Shown here: one piece after another, positions 1-5,074 of the stretch
Numbering within the stretch: position 1 is the first letter of the stretch
How the letters are laid out: every line of letters begins with the position of its first letter
Source of the DNA: Verrucomicrobiota bacterium
GTDB lineage: Bacteria; Verrucomicrobiota; Verrucomicrobiia; Opitutales; Seribacteraceae
NCBI GenBank assembly: GCA_030830145.1
Contig: JAURNO010000072.1
Coordinates: 1-5,074, forward strand
Direction of reading: 5' to 3'
Length of the DNA stretch: 5,074 nucleotides
Made by a program: the position numbers and the translations under genes
The notes under the pieces: generated by a model
The model's input: only the letters and a program-made list of their open reading frames with translations
What the model was told of the DNA's origin: nothing
Databases searched by the model: none

Positions 1-1
1 C

Positions 2-964
2 GAGACCATGCCCAACGGGCAGGGCTTTGATTATTCGTTCGGCCACATGGGCGGATGCATCGACAACTATTCCCACTTTTTTTATTGGGTCGGCCCCAAC
101 CGGCACGATCTTTGGAAACACGGAAAGGAAATCTGGCGGGACGGGGAATACTTCGGGGACCTGATGGTGGACGAGTGCAAGGGCTTTGTTTCGCGCAACA
201 AGAACAAGCCTTTCTTTGTTTATTGGGCCATCAACTGGCCGCACTATCCGCTCCAAGCGACCAACAAGTGGAGGGAAAAATACAAGGACCTTCCTCATCC
301 CCGCGACAAGTACGCTGCGTTCATGTCGACCACCGACGAACTGGTCGGGCGGGTGCTCGATCACTTGGAGAAGGAAGGTCTGCGAGAGAACACCATCGTC
401 ATCTTTCAGTCCGATCACGGACATTCGGTGGAAGAGCGAACCTTTGGCGGGGGAGGGAGCGCCGGGCCTTACCGCGGTCACAAGGGCAACTTGTTCGAAG
501 GTGGCATCAAGGTGCCGAGCGTCGTTTCCTGGCCCAAGGGTATTGCCAAGGGGGAAATTCGCGAACAGTTCGTGACCGGTACCGACTGGTTCCCGACTTT
601 GGCCGAATGGACGGGGGCGAAGATCCCCAAAGGGCATCACCTGGACGGCAAATCGATTGCCCAAGTGGTCAAGGATCCCAAGGCCTCCACTCCTCACCAA
701 AACTATTACTGGCAACTGGGCAACCGGAACAGCCAATGGGTCATCCGGGAGGGGGACTGGAAGCTCTACGCCAAAGCCCGCGAGAACGTCCGCCCAACTG
801 GCATTCCCGAAATGACCAAGGACGACAAAAAACAATTTCTCGTCAACCTCTCCAAGGATCCCGGCGAGAAGCGTAACTGGGCCGGTGATCATCCCGACGA
901 GCTCAAGCGTCTTCAGGAACTGGCCAAAGAATACCAAGCCGGCTTGGAGAAGAAGGCCAAGTAA
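2..964 (+). CDS. S1-family sulfatase, 5'-truncated by window edge
   Basis: This is the C-terminal part (320 residues visible) of a type I, formylglycine-dependent sulfatase, which hydrolyses sulfate esters, usually on glycans. The frame is open to the window edge, and the methionine at position 8 is internal: family members run straight through this PETMPNGQGFDYSFGH-like stretch after the GKWH motif. Numbering from that methionine, N76-W77-P78-H79 is the substrate-pocket PH motif, D136-H137-G138 the metal-binding DNG equivalent (DHG variant), and K159 plus E164-G165-G166 the late conserved lysine and EGG block. The C-terminus has the usual 'REGDWKLY' strand and a 'FLVNLSKDPGEKRN' element. The position after EGGI is K168, where R is usual. 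The catalytic Cys/Ser motif and any signal peptide lie upstream and cannot be judged. The next sulfatase starts 81 bp downstream on the same strand, so co-transcription is plausible. Family confidence is high; the substrate is unknown. Confidence 0.93.
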   Translation, partial: ETMPNGQGFDYSFGHMGGCIDNYSHFFYWVGPNRHDLWKHGKEIWRDGEYFGDLMVDECKGFVSRNKNKPFFVYWAINWPHYPLQATNKWREKYKDLPHPRDKYAAFMSTTDELVGRVLDHLEKEGLRENTIVIFQSDHGHSVEERTFGGGGSAGPYRGHKGNLFEGGIKVPSVVSWPKGIAKGEIREQFVTGTDWFPTLAEWTGAKIPKGHHLDGKSIAQVVKDPKASTPHQNYYWQLGNRNSQWVIREGDWKLYAKARENVRPTGIPEMTKDDKKQFLVNLSKDPGEKRNWAGDHPDELKRLQELAKEYQAGLEKKAK

Positions 965-1045
965 AGCTTCTTAGTCCCTTCTCATTCCGTAAGGATTCCC
1001 GTTAGTCCGACATTTTGAATTATTACCTTCCATCCAACATATAAA

Positions 1046-3232
1046 ATGAACTATCGATCTCTCAGTCTCGCCTGCCTCTTCCTTTTCCTCTTTTGCAAAC
1101 TGGATGCCAAGCGTCCCAATATTGTCTTCTTCTTTACTGATGACCAGACCTCGAGCTCGCTCGGTTGCTATGGGCATCCGCTCGCCAAGACGCCCCATAT
1201 CGATCGCTTGGCGGAGAACGGCACGCGCTTTGCCAATTCCTTCGTCAGTCAGTCCATCTGCTGGGTTAGCCGGACGACCATCTTGACCGGCTTGACCGGT
1301 AGGAGTTTCGGCACCCCCGGGCAACACGACCTCGCCACCCCCGAGTCGATCAAGCATCTCTACCCGGGCATACTGCGCAAGGCTGGCTATCGGACTGGTT
1401 TTGCGGGCAAATGGCACGCTAAGATGCCCAAGGGTTTCAAGGCGAGCGATTACTTCGAGGTGTACAACCCGATCGGTCGCAATCCCTTTTACAAAAAACA
1501 ACCCGATGGTTCTCTTCGACACGAGACCGATCTGATCGTGGACCGGGGAATCGAATTTCTCGAGAGCCAACCCAAGGACAAGCCTTTCGCTTTGAACATG
1601 TGGTTCAACGCCTGCCATGCCGAGGACAGCGACCGCCGCCCGGGTGTCGGTCATTTCCCTTGGCCCTTTTCGGCAGACGGGATGTACGAGGAGGACGAGA
1701 TCGCCCCTCCGCGCTTGAACGACCCCAAGATATTCGAGAGTCAGCCCGATTTTCTCAAGACCACCATCAACCGTGAACGTTTCTTCTGGCGTTGGAACTC
1801 GGACCGCAAGTACCGGATCAACATGCGGGCCTACCTGCGCATGGTCAGTGGCATCGACAATGCCATCGGTCGTTTTATCAAGGTTCTCGAGGAAAAGGGC
1901 TTGGCGGACAACACCATCATCGTCTACACCGCCGACAATGGGTACCACCTGGGGAACCGAGGGTTTGCCGGAAAATGGTCTCATTACGAAGAATCCCTTC
2001 GAGTGCCCATGGTGGTGTACGATCCCCGTTCACCCAAATCCGCCCGTGGGCAAGTCCTCAAACAGTCCGTCCTGAACCTCGATCTACCTTCCACCTTTTT
2101 GGACTGGGCCGGGCTTCCCATCCCCGAAAGCTACCAGGGTCGAAGCTTTAAGCCACTCGTTTCCTCCGGCAAGGCCGAGGACTGGCGCACCCATACCTTT
2201 CACGAACACTTTGCCGTCCGGAGCCGCATTCCTCCCTTCGAGGGCTTGCGCAACGATCGTTTCAAATACGTCCGCTACGTCGACGAGGGAAACTACGAGT
2301 TTCTTCATGACCTGAAGAACGATCCCGACGAGCTCGTCAACTTGGCCAAGGATTCCAAGCATGCGAAGACTCTTGCAAAAATGCGCAAGGCGACCGATCG
2401 CCGGGTCAAAGAGTTGGGAGGTCCGCTATCCCCCCAGAAAGGCCCGTTGAGCGTTTCCACGCCTCCTCATCCCAAGGCCGCCGCCACGGTGGCCAACCGT
2501 CCGGGGGCCAATGGTTTTTCCAACCTGCTCGGGTCCAATATGCGTGGTTGGTCGGGCGATCCCCAATTCTGGTCTTTGAAGAAAGGCGTGCTGACCGGAA
2601 AGGCCGATGGTACGCTCAAGAGGAATCACTTCATTACTTGGAAAGCGGCTACGGTCCGTAATTTCGAGCTCAAGGTGAAGGTGCGCGTTTCCGCCGGTGG
2701 AAACAGTGGGATTCAGTACCGCAGTACCCACATCCCCGAGTTGGGGCTTGATGCCCTGACCGGATACCAGTGCGACGTCGTGGCGGGCAAACCACAATAC
2801 AACGGCATGCTTTACGAGGAAAAGGGCAGAAGGATTTTATCCCATACCGGAGAAAAAGTAGTAATCGATCCCAAAGGGGAGCGCTGGGTTGTCGGTCGGT
2901 TCGAGGTCAAGGAATTCGCATCGGACGAATGGCACGAGTACCGCATCCTGGTCGAGGGCAACCGTCACCGCCACTGGATCGACGGGCATCCGACCGCCGA
3001 CCTGATTGACTTTGACGAAAAGGGGAGGGTGCTCGACGGCGTACTTGCGGTGCAAGTGCACAAAGGCCCTCCTATGACCATCGAGTACAAGGAAATGCTC
3101 ATCAGACATTTGCCCGACGACCTTCCGCTTTTACAGCCCAAGGATCATCCGATCCCCGCTGATGCGGTCGGCGTGCGTCCCCAAGGGAAATTGCCCAAGG
3201 ACTGGAAGCCCCCCGTTTACGGCAAGCGCTGA
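1046..3232 (+). CDS. Exported sulfatase fused to C-terminal DUF1080 (3-keto-disaccharide hydrolase) domain
   Basis: This is a complete 728-residue protein. Residues 1-21 look like a Sec signal peptide (hydrophobic LACLFLFLF core, likely cleavage after LDA), so it probably acts in the periplasm or outside the cell. The sulfatase domain spans about 22-455. Expected metal ligands are D32, D33, D297 and N298; C72 in C-W-V-S-R is the predicted formylglycine site, followed by TILTG. Other landmarks are GKWH (121-124), H191 in 'FNACHAED', H301, and K310 in 'FAGKWSHYEESLRVP'. A Pro/Ala-rich linker (about 458-488) leads to a DUF1080/PF06439-type domain (about 489-688) with W502, 'GNSGIQYRS' (552-560), 'GYQCDV' (573-578) and a closing 'GPPMTIEYKEMLIRHL'. 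DUF1080 proteins are laminin-G-like folds, some linked to cleavage of 3-keto-glycosides; whether this one is catalytic or binds sugar is inference. The C-terminal tail is Pro/Lys-rich. The ATG at 1046 gives the signal peptide but has no Shine-Dalgarno, only an A-rich lead-in. The C-W-V-S-R motif lacks the usual Pro/Ala. Confidence 0.95.
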   Translation: MNYRSLSLACLFLFLFCKLDAKRPNIVFFFTDDQTSSSLGCYGHPLAKTPHIDRLAENGTRFANSFVSQSICWVSRTTILTGLTGRSFGTPGQHDLATPESIKHLYPGILRKAGYRTGFAGKWHAKMPKGFKASDYFEVYNPIGRNPFYKKQPDGSLRHETDLIVDRGIEFLESQPKDKPFALNMWFNACHAEDSDRRPGVGHFPWPFSADGMYEEDEIAPPRLNDPKIFESQPDFLKTTINRERFFWRWNSDRKYRINMRAYLRMVSGIDNAIGRFIKVLEEKGLADNTIIVYTADNGYHLGNRGFAGKWSHYEESLRVPMVVYDPRSPKSARGQVLKQSVLNLDLPSTFLDWAGLPIPESYQGRSFKPLVSSGKAEDWRTHTFHEHFAVRSRIPPFEGLRNDRFKYVRYVDEGNYEFLHDLKNDPDELVNLAKDSKHAKTLAKMRKATDRRVKELGGPLSPQKGPLSVSTPPHPKAAATVANRPGANGFSNLLGSNMRGWSGDPQFWSLKKGVLTGKADGTLKRNHFITWKAATVRNFELKVKVRVSAGGNSGIQYRSTHIPELGLDALTGYQCDVVAGKPQYNGMLYEEKGRRILSHTGEKVVIDPKGERWVVGRFEVKEFASDEWHEYRILVEGNRHRHWIDGHPTADLIDFDEKGRVLDGVLAVQVHKGPPMTIEYKEMLIRHLPDDLPLLQPKDHPIPADAVGVRPQGKLPKDWKPPVYGKR

Positions 3233-3252
3233 TTCAAACCAAAGGGTTTGAA
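3233..3252 (+). terminator. Perfect 8-bp hairpin directly after the sulfatase-DUF1080 stop codon
   Basis: TTCAAACC (3233-3240) and GGTTTGAA (3245-3252) are exact inverted complements around a 4-nt loop, AAAG. The left arm begins at the base after the TGA stop. The stem is AT-rich and is followed by AAACAAAGG rather than a T run; the nearest T-rich stretch is near 3280-3287. It is therefore not a canonical intrinsic terminator. It could be a 3'-end stabiliser or a weak or Rho-assisted terminator separating the sulfatases from the genes on the right. The inverted repeat is read directly; the role is inferred. Confidence 0.45.
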
Positions 3253-3311
3253 AACAAAGGATTGCCGTACTGATTTTGGTTTTTTTCGGTGAAGCGTTAA
3301 CTTGATTCAAA

Positions 3312-3701
3312 ATGAGGCCTTCGTACTTTCTCCGAACCATTCGCAACAACTGTCCCCGTTGTGGAAAAGGTCCAGTTCTGAAAAATATCCTCAAACGCCA
3401 TGACCGGTGTTCAAACTGTAATTTTGAATACAGTCGAGAGGATGGTTTTTTCATCGGAGGCATTCCCATCAGTTATGGCTTGATCTCCATGCTTTGGATT
3501 GTTCCCTTGCTGCTGATTTGGATGCTTGGGTGGATGGGTTTGGATTGGTTGCTCGGTTTGTGTTTCGGGGGGGCGATCGTTTTACCTTTCCTCACTTATC
3601 CCTATTGTCAGTGTCTGTGGCTTGGACTCTACTTCGTTTTTGCCTACAACGAGATGCCTGATCCCACTGAAAGGCTCGGGGATTCCGAAACGGCCGATTG
3701 A
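3312..3701 (+). CDS. DUF983 family small membrane protein with zinc-ribbon-like head
   Basis: This 129-residue protein matches the DUF983 pattern (PF06170). A short N-terminal cytoplasmic head carries two CxxC pairs, C14-P-R-C17 ('CPRCGKGPVLKNILK') and C33-S-N-C36, likely binding one zinc. A conserved 'DGFFIGGIPISYG' turn (44-56) leads into two hydrophobic, probably transmembrane, segments at about 54-73 and 76-95. A further hydrophobic stretch at about 101-111 may dip into or re-enter the membrane. The C-terminus is acidic. The family is widespread in bacteria and has no settled biochemical role. The start chosen is the first ATG that keeps the full cysteine head; upstream is A/T-rich with no good Shine-Dalgarno. 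The gene lies 79 bp after the sulfatase fusion gene, beyond a hairpin, and 43 bp before the next small gene, with which it may be co-transcribed. Base composition looks less GC-rich than in the sulfatases, partly because hydrophobic codons are T-rich. Confidence 0.85.
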   Translation: MRPSYFLRTIRNNCPRCGKGPVLKNILKRHDRCSNCNFEYSREDGFFIGGIPISYGLISMLWIVPLLLIWMLGWMGLDWLLGLCFGGAIVLPFLTYPYCQCLWLGLYFVFAYNEMPDPTERLGDSETAD

Positions 3702-3744
3702 ATTCGTTCGCTCAAATTGGGTTTTGGTTTTAGGGTTTTGAGAA

Positions 3745-3936
3745 ATGAAACTGAAGCAAGGACAGGTTTGGAAAAAAGGAAACACCTACTACCGCATAAC
3801 GGAATGGGCCCGCATGACCATTCGGTTCAAGAAGTCCTACACCCTCCACGCACCCGAGGAACCCGTCGTAAAAGTTTCCAAAAAGGAATTCTGCCGGCTT
3901 CTCAAAGGGGCCGAGCTTTGCGAAGAGACGGACTGA
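3745..3936 (+). CDS. Small hypothetical protein, 63 residues, basic N-terminal part
   Basis: I do not assign this to a named family. The 63-residue product starts MKLKQGQVWKKGNTYYRI, a pattern reminiscent of small beta-rich proteins whose first strand reads 'G-x-V-W-x-x-x-x-x-Y-x-R-I'. It then has a basic middle (R23 to K30) and ends 'VSKKEFCRLLKGAEL' with a short acidic tail. There is no signal peptide, membrane segment or metal-ligand cluster (only C50 and C59). It is preferred over the overlapping frame at 3717-3986 because its composition is protein-like and it fits the gap between two recognised genes. An AGGG at 3732-3735, 9 nt before the ATG, could be a weak ribosome binding site. The position just after the DUF983 gene on the same strand suggests shared transcription. 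I expect homologues in related bacteria, but this is judged from general familiarity, not a search. Confidence 0.65.
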   Translation: MKLKQGQVWKKGNTYYRITEWARMTIRFKKSYTLHAPEEPVVKVSKKEFCRLLKGAELCEETD

Positions 3937-3959
3937 AGGCTTGCTTTGCTTTTAGGCTC

Positions 3960-3984
3960 GACCCGATTGGGTCTTTCTTTTCTT
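3960..3984 (+). terminator. Short stem-loop with U-rich tail just before purT
   Basis: GACCC (3960-3964) pairs with GGGTC (3969-3973) around a GATT loop. It is followed at once by TTTCTTTTCTT (3974-3984). This has the form of an intrinsic terminator with a short 5-bp stem, and it would end transcripts of the small gene stopping at 3936. The U-tract ends 1 nt before one possible purT start (3986) and 10 nt before the preferred one (3995). Any purT transcript starting upstream must therefore pass through it, which leaves attenuation or a leaderless purT mRNA open. The structure is seen; the function is inferred. Confidence 0.55.
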
Positions 3985-3994
3985 GATGTTTTCC

Positions 3995-5074
3995 ATGTCA
4001 GTTTCCATTGGTACGCCCTTTAAATCCACGGCCAAAAAAGTCCTCCTTTGCGGATCGGGCGAACTTGGCAAGGAAGTCGTTCTCGAGTTGCAACGCTACG
4101 GAGTCGAGGTCATTGCCCTCGACGCTTATCCGGATGCACCCGCCATGCAAGTGGCCGACCGGGCTCACGTCGTATCCATGCTCGACGGGTCTGCCCTGCG
4201 TCAAGTGATCGAATCGGAGAAGCCCGATTTGGTCGTTCCCGAAGTCGAGGCGATCGCCACCGACGTCCTTGCCGAACTGGAAGCTTCCGGATTCACCACG
4301 GTGATTCCGACCGCCCGGGCCACTCAGCTTACGATGAACCGCGAGGGAATCCGTCGGTTGGCCGCCGAGGATCTCGAGCTCAAGACTTCACCCTACCGTT
4401 TTGCCGAAACTAAGGAAGAGTTCCAATCCGCCATCGAAGAGATCGGACTACCCTGTGTGGTTAAGCCGATCATGAGTTCGTCCGGCAAGGGACAAAGCAC
4501 GGTTCGCTCGGCCGCTGAAGTCGATCATGCCTGGGAATATGCCCAAGCCGGAGGCCGTGCAGGAAAAGGAAAAGTCATTGTGGAAGGTTTCGTTGATTTT
4601 GACTACGAGATTACCCAATTGACCATCCGTCATGCCTGGGGAACTTCCTTTTGCGACCCCATCGGTCACGTCCAAGTCGATGGTGACTATCGCGAATCCT
4701 GGCAACCACAACCGATGTCCGCCGCCGCCCTCGAGGAAGCCAAGCGTTACGCCAAGGCGGTGACCGACGGACTCGGGGGCCTCGGCGTCTTCGGAGTCGA
4801 GCTTTTCATCAAGGAAGACGAGGTTCTCTTCAGCGAGGTCTCCCCGCGCCCTCATGATACCGGAATGGTCACCATGATTTCCCAGGATCTTTCTCAATTC
4901 GCCCTCCATGCCCGGGCCATCCTTGGTTTGCCCATCCCGAGCATCCGCCAGTTCGGACCTTCGGCCAGTTCGGTCATTCTTGTGGAAGGAGAATCCGATG
5001 ACATTTCCTTCGGGAATTTGGATGTAGCTCTTTCCCAACCCGACACTCAGCTCCGCCTTTTTGGCAAACCCCAA
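3995..5074 (+). CDS. purT: Formate-dependent phosphoribosylglycinamide formyltransferase (GAR transformylase 2), 3'-truncated by window edge
   Basis: PurT makes formyl-GAR from GAR, formate and ATP in cytosolic de novo purine synthesis, replacing the folate-dependent PurN step. The 360 visible residues align almost without gaps to E. coli PurT as I recall it (392 residues), so about 35 C-terminal residues lie outside. In order: '[11 protein letters not shown]' (17-27, N-terminal GAR-binding fold), '[11 protein letters not shown]' (80-90), '[13 protein letters not shown]' (113-125, R116 matching R114), and the ATP-grasp domain with '[14 protein letters not shown]' (155-168; K157 matching K155), 'VIVEGF', '[11 protein letters not shown]', and Mg-binding E269 and E281 in 'FGVELF' and '[12 protein letters not shown]' (matching E267 and E279). 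All these residues are intact. The ATG at 3995 is chosen because it puts the conserved 'GT' at residues 6-7, as in E. coli (5-6). The ATG at 3986 (three residues longer) is a real alternative; the upstream in-frame stop is at 3953. Neither has a Shine-Dalgarno. No purN is visible here. Confidence 0.96.
   Translation, partial: MSVSIGTPFKSTAKKVLLCGSGELGKEVVLELQRYGVEVIALDAYPDAPAMQVADRAHVVSMLDGSALRQVIESEKPDLVVPEVEAIATDVLAELEASGFTTVIPTARATQLTMNREGIRRLAAEDLELKTSPYRFAETKEEFQSAIEEIGLPCVVKPIMSSSGKGQSTVRSAAEVDHAWEYAQAGGRAGKGKVIVEGFVDFDYEITQLTIRHAWGTSFCDPIGHVQVDGDYRESWQPQPMSAAALEEAKRYAKAVTDGLGGLGVFGVELFIKEDEVLFSEVSPRPHDTGMVTMISQDLSQFALHARAILGLPIPSIRQFGPSASSVILVEGESDDISFGNLDVALSQPDTQLRLFGKPQ

Noticed and set aside
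55..876. 273-codon plus-strand frame inside the first sulfatase
   Set aside because: It is a frame-shifted shadow with an Arg/Gln/Gly-rich, low-information translation; the sulfatase frame carries the conserved motifs.
971..1008. Direct repeat TTAGTCC (971-977 and 1002-1008) with two ATTCC copies between
   Set aside because: A 7-bp repeat in a short gap is easily a chance match; there is no flanking mobile element or known operator to support a binding site.
1015..1045. TTGAAT and TATAAA as a possible promoter before the second sulfatase
   Set aside because: The spacing is 19 bp, and a start of transcription downstream of TATAAA would fall inside the coding sequence that begins at 1046, so it cannot serve the annotated start.
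971..1984. Long open frame (337 codons) on the minus strand opposite the sulfatase gene
   Set aside because: It is the antisense shadow of a strongly supported sulfatase domain. Its translation has no recognisable motifs, and the openness comes from the GC-rich codon pattern of the real gene.
3717..3986. 89-codon plus-strand frame overlapping the 63-residue gene
   Set aside because: Its translation is Arg/His/Pro-rich without structure, runs through the terminator-like hairpin, and overlaps the more protein-like frame at 3745-3936.
4448..5074. Open frame (at least 208 codons) on the minus strand opposite purT
   Set aside because: purT on the plus strand is certain from residue-by-residue conservation; the antisense frame has no family features.
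1..5074. Possible undescribed defence, mobile or RNA-based system
   Set aside because: Every gene but one small frame falls in a known family of metabolism or membrane proteins. There are no repeats of array type, no transposase, recombinase, toxin or nuclease motifs, and no gap long enough for a sizeable structured RNA.

Overview
The window holds five same-strand (+) genes and reads as an ordinary piece of a free-living bacterial chromosome. The best guess for the source is a marine or aquatic member of the Planctomycetes-Verrucomicrobia-Chlamydiae group, most likely Verrucomicrobiota. The reasons are adjacent secreted S1-type sulfatases, a sulfatase fused to a DUF1080 (3-keto-disaccharide hydrolase) domain, and start codons mostly without a Shine-Dalgarno sequence. 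This placement is inference from gene content; there is no rRNA or other phylogenetic marker in the window.

Layout. Positions 2-964 are the C-terminal two thirds or so of a sulfatase whose start lies upstream. After 81 bp comes a complete 728-residue exported protein (1046-3232), with an N-terminal sulfatase domain and a C-terminal DUF1080 domain. A perfect 8-bp hairpin follows its stop codon directly. Next are a small DUF983 membrane protein with a four-cysteine zinc-ribbon-like head (3312-3701) and a 63-residue protein of unknown function (3745-3936). A short stem with a U-rich tail (about 3960-3984) stands immediately before purT (3995 to beyond the window end), the formate-dependent GAR transformylase of purine synthesis. 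purT is cut by the window edge, lacking about 35 C-terminal residues.

How the genes relate. The two sulfatases form a functional pair, probably part of a larger sulfated-polysaccharide or glycan degradation cluster extending to the left. They belong to clearly different sulfatase subfamilies, so they should act on different sulfate esters rather than being recent duplicates. The right half (DUF983, small protein, purT) looks like housekeeping sequence with no evident link to sulfatase metabolism; the hairpin at 3233-3252 marks the boundary.

I found no RNA genes, mobile elements, CRISPR arrays, phage genes or defence systems. No stretch of more than about 80 bp lacks a gene. The points most worth a second look are the non-canonical formylglycine motif (CWVSR) in the fused sulfatase, the fusion itself, and the terminator-like hairpin placed almost on top of the purT start.
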